Counted from the first letter of the stretch, positions 35,130 to 43,879 are shown. The stretch is DNA of 64,000 nucleotides from BRH-c54 sp965284565 (GCA_965284565.1 OZ260100.1:2790001-2854000), one strand, 5' to 3'. The notes: generated by a model not told the origin, from the sequence alone. Numbers and translations are program-made.

Positions 35130-36740
35130 TTAAATACTTTGTTGTCCCAACATAATAACTGGATTCTCTATTAAGTGTTTAAAGGTTTGTAAGAAAGCCG
35201 CTCCGCTAGCTCCATCAACAACTCTATGGTCGCAAGATAAAGTAACTTTCATAATGTTTCCTGGAACAATTTGTCCATTTTTAACTACAGGAGTTTCTTT
35301 AATACCACCAACAGCCATAATACAAGCATCAGGTGGATTAATAATAGCGGTAAATTCATCTATTCCGAACATTCCTAAATTAGAAATAGTAAAAGTACTT
35401 CCTTCCCAATCTTGTGGTTGAAGTTTTTTATCTTTAGCTCTTTGAGCAAATTCTTTTACCTCAGAAGTAATTATGCTCAACGGTTTTCCATCAGCATAAC
35501 GAACTACTGGAACCAATAAACCTTCTTCAACAGCCACAGCCACACCAATATTTACATGTTCGTTGTATCTAATCTTATCTCCTAACCATGAAGAATTTAC
35601 TTTAGGATGTTTTTTCAAAGCTAAGGCTGCTGCTTTTATAACAAAATCATTGAAAGATATTTTTGCAGCTGCTACCTCATTAATTGCTTTTCTGGCATCA
35701 ATAGCTCTATCCATATCCATTTCTATGGTTAAATAGAAGTGAGGAGCAGAAAACTTACTTTCTCCTAATCTTTTAGCTATGGTTTTACGCATTTGAGAAA
35801 CAGGCTCTTCTGTAAATTTTTCTACACCAACAAAATCAGCAGCTGACGTACCTCCTTGGTAATTTTCAACATCAGACTTAATAATTCTTCCACCATCTCC
35901 ACTTCCTTTTAATAAAGCTAAGTTGATGTTTCTATCTTGAGCAATCTTTTTAGCTAGGGGAGAAGCAATAATTCTATTTCCTGATGCAGTGTTGTTTTGT
36001 ACAGAAGCAGTTGAATTAACAGCTTTATTTTCTTCTTTAGGTTTATTATCAGTTTCTTTTTCTTCTTTTGTAGTTTCCTGAGTTTTATTTTCCCCAGCTT
36101 TTTCTGCTTTTATTAGGGTTTCAAAATCAGCACCTTTCTCTCCAATAATTGCTAAAATAGCATCTACAGGAGCAGACCCACCTTCTTCAATACCAATATG
36201 TAATAAAACACCATCTTCAAAAGATTCAAACTCCATGGTAGCTTTATCCGTTTCTATTTCGGCTAATAAATCTCCAGAAACCACTTTGTCGCCAACTTTC
36301 TTATGCCACTTTGCAACAACACCTTCTGTCATGGTATCGCTTAATTTAGGCATTTTCACTATCGTTGCATTAATTCCTGAGGTATCTATTTTTTCTGCTG
36401 CTTCCTCTTTTTTGTTTTCAGGTGTAGTTTCAGCTTTTTTGCTTGACTGAGGTTTTTCTTCAGTTTTTTCTTCATCTTTTAAAAGAGCAGAATAATCCTC
36501 TCCTTTTTCTCCGAAAATAGCAAGAACAGTGTCTACAGGAGCTGCATCTTTTTCTTTTACACCAATATATAATAAAGTTCCATCAACAAAAGATTCAAAT
36601 TCCATTGTGGCTTTATCTGTTTCTATTTCAGCTAATAAGTCGCCTTCTTTTACTGTGTCACCAACTTTTTTGTGCCATTTTGCAACAACACCTTCAGTCA
36701 TAGTATCACTTAATTTGGGCATTCTAACTATTTCAGCCAT
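35130..36740 (-). CDS. pdhC: Pyruvate dehydrogenase complex E2 (dihydrolipoamide acetyltransferase), two lipoyl domains
   Basis: 536 residues. Two lipoyl domains, each with the lipoylation site DKATMEFESF (Lys43 and Lys166), are joined by Lys/Glu-rich linkers. A peripheral subunit-binding domain follows (ASPLAKKIAQDRNINLALLKGSGDGGRIIKSDV, ~262-295) and then the catalytic domain, with DHRVVDGASGAAFL near the C-terminus. It transfers the acetyl group to CoA as the core of the complex. The E1-alpha gene is 70 bp upstream on the same strand. E1-beta and E3 are not in the window. Confidence 0.95.
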   Translation of the reverse strand: MAEIVRMPKLSDTMTEGVVAKWHKKVGDTVKEGDLLAEIETDKATMEFESFVDGTLLYIGVKEKDAAPVDTVLAIFGEKGEDYSALLKDEEKTEEKPQSSKKAETTPENKKEEAAEKIDTSGINATIVKMPKLSDTMTEGVVAKWHKKVGDKVVSGDLLAEIETDKATMEFESFEDGVLLHIGIEEGGSAPVDAILAIIGEKGADFETLIKAEKAGENKTQETTKEEKETDNKPKEENKAVNSTASVQNNTASGNRIIASPLAKKIAQDRNINLALLKGSGDGGRIIKSDVENYQGGTSAADFVGVEKFTEEPVSQMRKTIAKRLGESKFSAPHFYLTIEMDMDRAIDARKAINEVAAAKISFNDFVIKAAALALKKHPKVNSSWLGDKIRYNEHVNIGVAVAVEEGLLVPVVRYADGKPLSIITSEVKEFAQRAKDKKLQPQDWEGSTFTISNLGMFGIDEFTAIINPPDACIMAVGGIKETPVVKNGQIVPGNIMKVTLSCDHRVVDGASGAAFLQTFKHLIENPVIMLGQQSI

Positions 36741-36810
36741 AATTTATATTATTTTTTGCTCGGTTAGTAGAGCTTGGTTTTTAATTTACTTTTTTAATCA
36801 ATCTAAAAAT

Positions 36811-37809
36811 TTAGCTTTTAATAAACGGGTAGTTTGGTTCAGCATAAATTTCTTCATACATGTCTTCCGGTTCAGGAAATGGAGACTCTTCAGCAAATTT
36901 AATAGCATCAACAATTTCTTGTTTCACTTTTTCGTGTATCGCTTCAATTTGCTTATCAGTAGCGTATTTATTCTTTTTAATTGTTTTCAATACTTTTTCT
37001 ATCGGATCGCTACCAATATATTGCTCTTCTTCTTCTTTAGTTCTGTATTTTCTAGGATCAGACATAGAGTGTCCTTTATATCTGTACGTTTCCATTTCTA
37101 ATAAATAAGGGCCTTTTCCATCTCTACAGTGTTTAGCCGCTTTTTCAATGGCGTGATGTACAGCTTCAACATCCATTCCGTCAACAGCTTCACTAGGCAT
37201 CTCGTAACTCAATCCTATTTTATGTAATTCAGTAACGTTAGATGTTCTTTCTACAGAAGTTCCCATAGCATATTTATTGTTTTCAATAATAAATATAACA
37301 GGTAATTTCCAAGTCATAGCCATATTAAAAGCCTCATGCAAAGCTCCTTGTCTGATAGCCCCATCACCCATAGAACACATGGTAACGTTGTCGTTTCCTT
37401 TGTACTTATCAGCAAATGCTAAACCTGCTCCTAAAGGAATCTGACCACCAACAATTCCGTGACCACCAAAAACTTTTCTACTAACATCAAACATGTGCAT
37501 AGATCCACCTTTACCTTTAGACAACCCTGTTTTCTTACCGTAAAGCTCTGCCATTAAATATTTAATTTCAGTTCCTTTACCAATAGGGTGGGCATGACAT
37601 CTGTATGCAGTTATCATATTGTCCTCTGGGCGAGTTGCAGAAACAGCTCCAGCAACAACCGCTTCCTGTCCTATATATAAATGAAGAAATCCTCCGAATA
37701 CTCGTTGAATATACAGCTGACTAAGTTTTTCTTCAAACTTACGCATCATATACATTGACTCGTACCACTTAAGGTATTGCTCTTTTGTGAAGGTTGATTT
37801 TTTTGCCAT
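36811..37809 (-). CDS. pdhA: Pyruvate dehydrogenase E1 component, alpha subunit
   Basis: 332 residues, normal length. The thiamine diphosphate motif GDGAIRQGALHEAFNMA followed by VIFIIENN is present, as are GKGGSMHMFD, GGHGIVGGQIPLGAG and the loop YRYKGHSMSDPRKYR. Together with the beta subunit, encoded elsewhere, it decarboxylates pyruvate and loads the acetyl group onto E2. Cytoplasmic. Upstream of the E2 gene in a two-gene operon. Confidence 0.95.
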   Translation of the reverse strand: MAKKSTFTKEQYLKWYESMYMMRKFEEKLSQLYIQRVFGGFLHLYIGQEAVVAGAVSATRPEDNMITAYRCHAHPIGKGTEIKYLMAELYGKKTGLSKGKGGSMHMFDVSRKVFGGHGIVGGQIPLGAGLAFADKYKGNDNVTMCSMGDGAIRQGALHEAFNMAMTWKLPVIFIIENNKYAMGTSVERTSNVTELHKIGLSYEMPSEAVDGMDVEAVHHAIEKAAKHCRDGKGPYLLEMETYRYKGHSMSDPRKYRTKEEEEQYIGSDPIEKVLKTIKKNKYATDKQIEAIHEKVKQEIVDAIKFAEESPFPEPEDMYEEIYAEPNYPFIKS

Positions 37810-37980
37810 AATATTATTTTTAGTGATGCAAATTTATAAATATACCTTTTAAAAAATCACATTTTATAGACTAATTCTGAATAATACTTAAATCAAGGCG
37901 TTTAATGACTGGAATTCATAGGTGTTGGTAATGATTATTGGAGGTAATAAAGAGGAGGGCGAGTTACTTAGTAATTTTAT

Positions 37981-38009
37981 TTACCACAAGCGGGACGCTT
38001 GCGGCAGCG
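37981..38009. repeat. Dispersed palindromic repeat, copy 2
   Basis: Matches 14386-14415 except for one missing base in the loop: CAAGCG, a GGA loop, CGCTTG, then CGGCAGCG. It lies 13 bp beyond the stop of the minus-strand lipoprotein gene at 38023-38529. Confidence 0.8.
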
Positions 38010-38022
38010 GCTAATTGTTATA

Positions 38023-38529
38023 TTATTCTCCCCACAAATGATAAACTTTCAATTCTGTACCGTGTGAATTTAATACTACGAAACCGTTTTTAAAGGTTTC
38101 ACGAGTATTTCCAGGTTCAACTGCCAACCAAGTTGTTTTAAAAATCAGTATTTTGTTGTCATTTGAGTTTAGTTTTGACAAAACTCTGTCTTTCAAAATA
38201 TCAAGAGAATAGTCATCACTTTTTAATTTTATAAAACTTTTTGTAGATAAAGTATCGGATGAAAATAAAACACTATCAACTAATATCCAATCATTCTCTT
38301 GTGCAAAGTCAATTAATTCTTGCTCAGTAAATGTATTTTCCGAATCACTTTTCCAATTAATTTCCCTGTGTCCACCCCAAGGTCCTTGATTGCTAATTTT
38401 TGTCAGTAATAAGTCCTTATGGAAGTTTATCCAAAAACCAGCAGGGGTTTTCTTGCTACAAGAGAGTGAGAAAACTGTCAAGGTTAAAGTGAATAATATG
38501 TATTTTATATTATGTTTCAAAGTTGTCAT
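38023..38529 (-). CDS. Hypothetical lipoprotein
   Basis: 168 residues. The signal MTTLKHNIKYILFTLTLTVFSLSCSKK gives a lipid-Cys at residue 24. The mature part (GFWINFHKDLLLTKISNQGPWGGHREINW, then TEQELIDFAQENDWILVDS) is unlike any family I recognise. It is next to two other unknown genes on the same strand and to the dispersed repeat, so it belongs to a small accessory patch. Confidence 0.6.
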   Translation of the reverse strand: MTTLKHNIKYILFTLTLTVFSLSCSKKTPAGFWINFHKDLLLTKISNQGPWGGHREINWKSDSENTFTEQELIDFAQENDWILVDSVLFSSDTLSTKSFIKLKSDDYSLDILKDRVLSKLNSNDNKILIFKTTWLAVEPGNTRETFKNGFVVLNSHGTELKVYHLWGE

Positions 38530-38578
38530 TTAATTTATTTACCAAAAGCTTTAGACATTAAATAGTAGCATTACCTAC

Positions 38579-39073
38579 TTAATTGCATTTTAAAGAGTTT
38601 TTTAAAACTTTTTTATATTTTTTGTCCCTAAAATATTTTGCTAGTTCTCTAAATATTTTTTTATCTATTTCATACACTTTCCCATCAACTATCATGTATT
38701 GCAAACAATCCTCATTATATTTAATTATAATAGATTTATTATTTTCGGAATTAGAATACTCTAAAAATAAATAAATCCAATCAGAATCGTCCTCAAACTC
38801 TTTAGATACATTCTTGATTTCCTTTTCTAGGTTAATTTTTTTCGCTAAATCGAGTAATTTTTCATCTGTTATGGTAATAAGAAAACCAAGAGAATCCATA
38901 TTTTCATAGGAAAATAAAAATTTCATACCAGTTGGGCGATTTGAGCCTAAATTAGGTTCTTCATACATTCGTATCCTTTCTAATGTATCTTGTGAATAAA
39001 TAGGATTACAAATAAACATTATGGTAAATAAAGCGAACATTATCATTAATATCTTCTTGATTTTAAATTTCAT
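38579..39073 (-). CDS. Hypothetical secreted protein
   Basis: 164 residues with a signal peptide (FKIKKILMIMFALFTIMFICNPIYSQ). The mature part is charged and alternates helices and strands, with a Lys-rich C-terminus ending KNSLKCN. No motif recognised. It precedes the hypothetical lipoprotein by 49 bp on the same strand and may be co-transcribed. Confidence 0.55.
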   Translation of the reverse strand: MKFKIKKILMIMFALFTIMFICNPIYSQDTLERIRMYEEPNLGSNRPTGMKFLFSYENMDSLGFLITITDEKLLDLAKKINLEKEIKNVSKEFEDDSDWIYLFLEYSNSENNKSIIIKYNEDCLQYMIVDGKVYEIDKKIFRELAKYFRDKKYKKVLKNSLKCN

Positions 39074-39178
39074 TATTTTTAAGTTTTTTTCGACAACGCT
39101 CCTTCTGTCTGTCTGAAGTCAAAGCTTTGTACATTGGAGACTACATACTTCAAAACACGTATAGGTTAGGAGAATTTC

Positions 39179-39718
39179 TTATTTATCAGAAGCATCTAAG
39201 ACACCTAAATCAATCATTAAATCGTGTAACGCCTTCATTGTTCTCGTAGATTGGGTTAACAATTTATTATGTTCTGCTATATCAATATCTATTTTAAAAC
39301 TATTTTTCATTGATGATTCAGTAACCCATACTGATTCTATAATGTAAGATTTTGTTTGCTTTGTTTTTAAATAAAAAGAATGTGCTAATAAATTTCTATG
39401 GTCAATTAATTTTGTAAGTGTTGCTTTGCTTAGGTGATTTTTATATCGGTCTCTATATTTAGTATATTCTTGTTTCCCAAAAATATCGCAAAATATAGTT
39501 TTTTTTCTTCCAAAAGATATTTTGTGTTGAGGGCTTATTAAAAACCATTTGGTAAAATCTTCTACTAATGGATTGTTTTCTTTTATAGAATCTTTGCCAA
39601 AGAGATGTACAAAAATTAATAAAGTCATATAATGGTCTAAAGCTGCTGTGTTTCTTAGGAAACTATGTGATGATTTTTCAAACTCTTGCAGTATTTTTTC
39701 TGTCATTTTATTAGTCAT
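39179..39718 (-). CDS. Hypothetical helical protein with an RxxxxH motif (HEPN-like?)
   Basis: 179 residues, all helical in appearance, no signal peptide. The segment LIDHRNLLAHSFYLK (~120-135) contains R-N-L-L-A-H, an R-x4-H pattern as in HEPN ribonucleases and minimal-nucleotidyltransferase antitoxin partners. HEPN domains are short helical bundles with this motif near the end of the third helix, which would fit roughly. No partner antitoxin is next to it. The call is only a suggestion from motif and fold. Two possible starts (39718 and 39706). Confidence 0.5.
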   Translation of the reverse strand: MTNKMTEKILQEFEKSSHSFLRNTAALDHYMTLLIFVHLFGKDSIKENNPLVEDFTKWFLISPQHKISFGRKKTIFCDIFGKQEYTKYRDRYKNHLSKATLTKLIDHRNLLAHSFYLKTKQTKSYIIESVWVTESSMKNSFKIDIDIAEHNKLLTQSTRTMKALHDLMIDLGVLDASDK

Positions 39719-39879
39719 TATGCTTCAAAGCTTCCTTTTTTGTAGGTTCTAAGCAACATTTTATTTTTCAAAAATAAGCTAATTAAGTAATTAAGACAAA
39801 ATAGTTTCTGAGTTTGTTTACGGATAAACTTATGGTTGAAAAAATAATTAGCCTTTTTTGATAGCTAATCAAATTATTA

Positions 39880-39895
39880 ATCGTAATATTGCGAT
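39880..39895. promoter_or_regulatory. Probable ArsR operator
   Basis: ATCGTAATATTGCGAT is a near-perfect 16 bp palindrome (ATCG-yAATATTr-CGAT) lying 18 bp before the arsR start. ArsR-family repressors bind such dyads with an AAT-n-ATT-like centre overlapping their own promoter. Confidence 0.55.
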
Positions 39896-39912
39896 ATAAA
39901 ACAATTACAACC

Positions 39913-40239
39913 ATGGGAACAACAAAAACAGAAGCTTATACAGCAGCTCAATTAGAAATAGCTCAATTGTTTAAAGCAATAGGGCATCCCGCAAGGATAG
40001 CCATTTTAGAATATTTAATTCAACGAAAAACGTGTGTTTGTGGAGAAGTTGTAGATGAGTTGAATTTATCTCAATCAACCATTTCTCAACATTTAAAAGC
40101 ATTAAAAGAAGCTCAGATAATTAAAGGTGAAATTGAAGGAGCAAAGACGTGTTATTGTGTAAACGAAGAAAAAATAAAGTTAATTCAAAATATTATTAAT
40201 CAATACATTATTAATCTATCAGCAACAACATGCTGTTAA
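39913..40239 (+). CDS. arsR: ArsR-family arsenite-responsive repressor
   Basis: 108 residues from ATG 39913; an in-frame TTG eight codons upstream would overlap the proposed operator. Winged helix-turn-helix: FKAIGHPARIAILEYL, then VDELNLSQSTISQHLKALKEAQII (recognition helix). The pair KTCVCGEVV in helix 3 is the CxC site that binds As(III) in classical ArsR, and the C-terminus ends in TTCC. It heads an operon with arsM and the Acr3 transporter, so it should repress all three until arsenite is present. Confidence 0.9.
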   Translation: MGTTKTEAYTAAQLEIAQLFKAIGHPARIAILEYLIQRKTCVCGEVVDELNLSQSTISQHLKALKEAQIIKGEIEGAKTCYCVNEEKIKLIQNIINQYIINLSATTCC

Positions 40240-40252
40240 AAAATTATAAGAT

Positions 40253-41095
40253 ATGAAAACATCAGAAGACATAAAAAAAATGGTAGCTGACAAATACAGC
40301 GAAATAGCCAATCAATCAGCAACAGAAAATGCTAATTCTTGTTGTGGAGTAGGAGGATGCGGAACAGTTGATTATGCTGTTTTTGCAGAGGACTATTCTG
40401 CATTAAAAGGGTATCAAACAGATGCTGATTTAGGCTTAGGCTGTGGACTACCAACAGCTTTTGCTAAAATTAAAGCAGGAGATAAAGTACTAGATTTAGG
40501 CTCTGGAGCTGGAAACGATTGTTTTGTTGCCAGAGAAATTGTTGGCGAAACAGGAAAAGTTATTGGCATAGATATGACAGATGCCATGATAGAAAAAGCT
40601 CGTACAAATGCTGATAAATTAGGTTTTAACAATGTAGAATTTAGAAAAGGCGACATTGAAAACTTACCAATAGGAGGCAATAGTATTGATGTGGTAGTTA
40701 GTAATTGTGTGTTAAATTTAGTTCCCGATAAAAACAAAGCTTTTCAGGAAACCTTTAGAGTGTTGAAGCCTGGTGGCCATTTTTCTGTTTCGGATGTGGT
40801 GCTAAAAGGTAACTTACCAGAAAAATTAAAAAATGATGCTGAAATGTATGCTGGATGCGTATCAGGAGCAATCCAATTAGATGAATATTTAGAGATTATT
40901 AAAAATGCAGGCTTTAAAAACATTACTGTTCAGAAAGAAAAAAGCATTGTATTGCCTAAAGAGATTGTTGCTGAATATTTATCTGAGCAAGAACTAACAA
41001 AATATTACGAATCTCCAGACTTTGGTATTTATAGCGTAACGGTTTATGCCGAAAAAGCCGAAAGTTGTTGTGATCCAAGTTCAAACTGTTGTTAA
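40253..41095 (+). CDS. arsM: Arsenite S-adenosylmethyltransferase ArsM
   Basis: 280 residues, usual length. SAM-binding motif LDLGSGAGNDCF, acidic loop IGIDMTDAMIEKA, and the conserved cysteines: NSCCGVGGCG near residue 30, VSNCVLNLV (~165) and AGCVSGA (~210), which together bind As(III). The C-terminus ends in SCCDPSSNCC. It adds methyl groups to arsenite to yield methylated or volatile species. 13 bp downstream of arsR and 21 bp before the transporter gene, so one operon. Confidence 0.94.
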   Translation: MKTSEDIKKMVADKYSEIANQSATENANSCCGVGGCGTVDYAVFAEDYSALKGYQTDADLGLGCGLPTAFAKIKAGDKVLDLGSGAGNDCFVAREIVGETGKVIGIDMTDAMIEKARTNADKLGFNNVEFRKGDIENLPIGGNSIDVVVSNCVLNLVPDKNKAFQETFRVLKPGGHFSVSDVVLKGNLPEKLKNDAEMYAGCVSGAIQLDEYLEIIKNAGFKNITVQKEKSIVLPKEIVAEYLSEQELTKYYESPDFGIYSVTVYAEKAESCCDPSSNCC

Positions 41096-41116
41096 ACACT
41101 AAATTTAAATTTATTA

Positions 41117-42163
41117 ATGGGAACTTTTGAGCGTTATTTAACCCTTTGGGTATTGCTTTGTATTGGAGCAGGAATTTTAATAGGCAATTGGTTTGGAACG
41201 CACATAGAAGTATTGAGTAGTTGGAACATTTCAACGGTAAATATTCCTGTGGCCATATTGGTTTGGTTAATGATTTACCCGATGATGGTGCAAATAGATT
41301 TTTCATCATTAAAAAATGTAGCTTCTAATTGGAAAGGATTAGGACTTACGGTAGTGATCAATTGGTTGATAAAGCCATTTACTATGGCCTTTTTTGCGTT
41401 TATCTTTTTCTATAAAATTTACGAAGTGTACATCACACCCGAAGATGCTGAACAATATTTAGCGGGAGCAATCCTTTTAGGAGCAGCCCCTTGTACAGCA
41501 ATGGTTTTTGTATGGTCTTACCTTACCAAAGGAGATGCTAATTATACCTTAGTTCAAGTGTCGGTAAATGATATTATTTTACTGTTTGCTTTTGTGCCAA
41601 TTGTAGGTTTTTTGTTTTACTTTTTCGATATTTCTATATTTTCAAGTAGCTCATTATCAACTGAAATAATCATCCCATATCAAGCATTAATTACCTCTGT
41701 AGTGGTGTTTGTAGTGTTGCCTTTATTTTTTGGATATTTATCTAACAAATACCTCATAAAAACTAAAGGAGAGACTTGGTTTAAAGAACAGTTTTTAACC
41801 AAATTAAAACCTATTTCTATTGTTGCACTTTTAACCACATTAGTATTATTGTTTGCTTTTCAAGGTGGGAAAATAGTAAACGAACCACAGAATATATTAT
41901 TAATAGCCATTCCTTTAACCATACAAACCTATTTCATTTTCTTTTTAAGTTGGTTTCTAGGTAAATTTTTAAAATTGCGACATAATATTTCTGCGCCTGC
42001 AGCCATGATAGGAGCCAGTAACTTTTTCGAATTAGCTGTAGCAGTGGCTATCTCTTTATTCGGATTAAATTCCGGAGCTGCACTAACAACCGTTGTTGGA
42101 GTGTTGATTGAAGTCCCTGTAATGCTTTCGTTGGTGGCGATTGCTAATAGGTGGAAGTACTAG
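41117..42163 (+). CDS. acr3: Acr3-type arsenite efflux transporter
   Basis: 348 residues with about ten hydrophobic segments. Acr3 features: LWVLLCIGAGILIG at the start, VWLMIYPMMVQIDFS, LGAAPCTAMVFVWSYLTKGD with the conserved cysteine needed for transport in TM4, and ASNFFELAVAVAISLFG near the end. It exports As(III) across the cytoplasmic membrane. No arsC (arsenate reductase) is present in the operon. Confidence 0.94.
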   Translation: MGTFERYLTLWVLLCIGAGILIGNWFGTHIEVLSSWNISTVNIPVAILVWLMIYPMMVQIDFSSLKNVASNWKGLGLTVVINWLIKPFTMAFFAFIFFYKIYEVYITPEDAEQYLAGAILLGAAPCTAMVFVWSYLTKGDANYTLVQVSVNDIILLFAFVPIVGFLFYFFDISIFSSSSLSTEIIIPYQALITSVVVFVVLPLFFGYLSNKYLIKTKGETWFKEQFLTKLKPISIVALLTTLVLLFAFQGGKIVNEPQNILLIAIPLTIQTYFIFFLSWFLGKFLKLRHNISAPAAMIGASNFFELAVAVAISLFGLNSGAALTTVVGVLIEVPVMLSLVAIANRWKY

Positions 42164-42651
42164 GGAGTTTGAAGACCGAAGACGGAAGTCAGAAGTCAGA
42201 AGTTATATCTTAGAGAACTTTGCGAAAAGCTTTGTGTCTTTGCGGTTAAATTTGAAAATAGAGTACACTCTTTTTCTTGATAAAAAGAGCCAAAAATCAA
42301 GAACAAACACCAAATCCTTTGTAATCTTTACCCACAAGCCACCGCATTTCCTGGCTCCGAAAATATTCAAATCTCTGATTTGATTGATTTTCGAGAGTCC
42401 TCATAAAACTAAAGGATTGGTAATTTTTGTTTTATGGGATCCGATTACTCCGGATTTTGCTCCGTTTGTTCGGTTGCCCTCGCACAGGGAACTAGAACTG
42501 TAAATGAATTTTTTGGTTAACTAGTTTCTGTTTGCTAACATTAGTATTTAGTAGCTTTCAATAATGAAGTAAAAGATATTGATGGGCTTTTGAAAAATTA
42601 TAAAAGAAATTATATCTACGGCAGAAAAAATAGTGTATTTTTATCCCACTT
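42164..42651. other. Intergenic stretch with degenerate repeats, no convincing gene
   Basis: 488 bp between acr3 and the Ppx/GppA gene. It holds GAAGACGGAAGTCAGAAGTCAGAAG-type low-complexity repeats (42172-42205), a phrase resembling other Bacteroidota intergenic repeats (AGAACTTTGCGAAAAGC...), a short hairpin CTCTTTTT ... AAAAAGAG (~42268-42289), and GC-richer sequence near 42440-42490. The hairpin context AAAAAGAGC(C/T)..AAAAAT is faintly echoed near 43958. An 80-codon open frame here is repeat-derived. Confidence 0.5.
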
Positions 42652-43542
42652 ATGAGATTTGCTGCTGTAGATATAGGTTCCAATGCTGTCCGATTACTTT
42701 TTTGCGAAGTATATCCTACAGAAACATTCCCACAACTTAAAAAAATATCTTTAGTCAGATTACCAATTAGATTGGGAGAGGATGTTTTTACTACTGGAGA
42801 AATTTCTCCTATCAACGCCAAAAAATTACTCAAAACCTTAATTGCTTTTAAACACTTAACAGAAGTTTATGGTGTATTAGATTATGAAATTTGTGCTACT
42901 TCTGCTATGAGAGAAGCTACTAACGGAAAAGAAATTGCTGATCAAATAAAAACTGAAACCGATTTAGACATTAACATTATTGAGGGTAACATGGAAGCCG
43001 ATATTATTTTTGAAACACATGTTGCCGAAAAAATAGATCAGAATGGCACCTATCTTTATATGGATGTTGGGGGAGGAAGTACGGAGTTAACCTTATTCAG
43101 TAAAGGACAAAAAATTACTTCTCATTCTTTTAGAATAGGAACCATCCGACTAAAAAACGATATGGTAAAAAAATCTACCTGGTTAGAAATGAAAAGTTGG
43201 GTTGAAGAGTTGAGAGATAAATATACCATTGACATGATTATTGGAACAGGCGGGAACATCAATTCTATTTATACCTTGTGCCGATTAAGTAATTATAAAA
43301 TTTTGAAATATGCCAAGCTTAAGCAGATGGATGAATTTTTAAACGAACATACCCTTGAAGAAAGAAAACTGAAGTTAGGCTTACGTCCCGATAGGGCAGA
43401 TGTGATTACACATGCCTCTAAAATATACCTTACGGTAATGAAAAAAGCAGGAGTAAAAGATATGTTTGTGCCAAAAGTAGGTCTGGCAGATGGTATAATT
43501 AACCAATTATACATTAAGCACCTTGAAAAATTAGGCTGTTAA
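42652..43542 (+). CDS. Ppx/GppA-family phosphatase
   Basis: 296 residues, the short single-domain form. ASKHA-fold phosphate loops: AAVDIGSNAVRLL at the start, ATSAMREATNG (~83-93), the second ATP-phosphate motif MDVGGGSTELTLF (~135-147) and GTGGNINSIY (~199). Members hydrolyse exopolyphosphate or pppGpp; the two activities cannot be told apart from this. Cytoplasmic. Followed by a perfect hairpin terminator and the tRNA genes. Confidence 0.88.
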   Translation: MRFAAVDIGSNAVRLLFCEVYPTETFPQLKKISLVRLPIRLGEDVFTTGEISPINAKKLLKTLIAFKHLTEVYGVLDYEICATSAMREATNGKEIADQIKTETDLDINIIEGNMEADIIFETHVAEKIDQNGTYLYMDVGGGSTELTLFSKGQKITSHSFRIGTIRLKNDMVKKSTWLEMKSWVEELRDKYTIDMIIGTGGNINSIYTLCRLSNYKILKYAKLKQMDEFLNEHTLEERKLKLGLRPDRADVITHASKIYLTVMKKAGVKDMFVPKVGLADGIINQLYIKHLEKLGC

Positions 43543-43575
43543 AACCATTTTAATCTACACTAAATTAGCACGATA

Positions 43576-43607
43576 TAATGCAATTTATAAATTGCATTAT
43601 TTTTTTT
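43576..43607 (+). terminator. Intrinsic terminator after the Ppx/GppA gene
   Basis: TAATGCAATTTA followed directly by its reverse complement TAAATTGCATTA, then eight T residues (43600-43607). 34 bp past the stop codon. Confidence 0.85.
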
Positions 43608-43613
43608 ATATAA

Positions 43614-43647
43614 TTGTTTCGTAAAGTAAAAAGTAGTGCTATATTTG
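43614..43647 (+). promoter_or_regulatory. Probable promoter of tRNA-Pro
   Basis: TATATTTG at 43640-43647 matches the Bacteroidota -7 box TAnnTTTG; a TTG at 43614-43616 could serve as the -33 element about 23 bp upstream. The tRNA begins 37 bp after the -7 box. Confidence 0.5.
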
Positions 43648-43683
43648 CACCTCCAAAAAAGAAACGTTTTTTTTGACACCGAT

Positions 43684-43758
43684 CGGGGTGTAGCGTAGCC
43701 CGGTTATCGCGCCTCGTTTGGGACGAGGAGGTCGCAGGTTCGAATCCTGCCACCCCGA
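43684..43758 (+). tRNA. tRNA-Pro (anticodon TGG)
   Basis: Acceptor arms CGGGGTG and CACCCCG, D arm GCG..CGC, anticodon stem CCTCG/CGAGG with loop TTTGGGA (anticodon TGG), T arm GCAGG TTCGAAT CCTGC and discriminator A. The CCA tail is not encoded. Sequence folds without mismatch in all four arms. Confidence 0.95.
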
Positions 43759-43760
43759 CT

Positions 43761-43784
43761 AAAAAAGGCTTAAGTGCCTTTTTT
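43761..43784 (+). terminator. Intrinsic terminator after tRNA-Pro
   Basis: AAAAAAGGC, loop TTAAGT, GCCTTTTTT directly after the tRNA. Separates it from tRNA-Arg, although readthrough and processing of a joint transcript is possible. Confidence 0.7.
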
Positions 43785-43796
43785 AATTTATGGAAA

Positions 43797-43870
43797 GGTC
43801 GCGTAGCTCAGCTGGATAGAGCATCTGCCTTCTAAGCAGACGGTCAAAGGTTCGAATCCTTTCGCGATCA
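43797..43870 (+). tRNA. tRNA-Arg (anticodon TCT)
   Basis: Acceptor arms GGTCGCG/CGCGATC (one G-T pair), D arm GCTC..GAGC, anticodon stem TCTGC/GCAGA with loop CTTCTAA (anticodon TCT, reading AGA/AGG), T arm AAAGG TTCGAAT CCTTT and discriminator A. It lies immediately upstream of the TIR/SLOG gene cluster, a classic integration position. Confidence 0.95.
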
Positions 43871-43879
43871 CAAGCTAAT

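Noticed and set aside
36529..37101. Long plus-strand ORF opposite pdhC and pdhA
   Set aside because: Antisense shadow of two clear enzyme genes, spanning their intergenic gap.
40414..40737. 107-codon minus-strand ORF opposite arsM
   Set aside because: Shadow of a well-supported methyltransferase gene.
42141..42383. 80-codon plus-strand ORF after acr3
   Set aside because: Begins inside acr3 and continues through GAAGTCAGAAG-type repeats and intergenic repeat sequence; no coding character.
43565..43753. Minus-strand ORF starting MAGFEPATSSSQTRRDN
   Set aside because: It is the antisense of tRNA-Pro; this phrase is a well-known false protein derived from tRNA genes.
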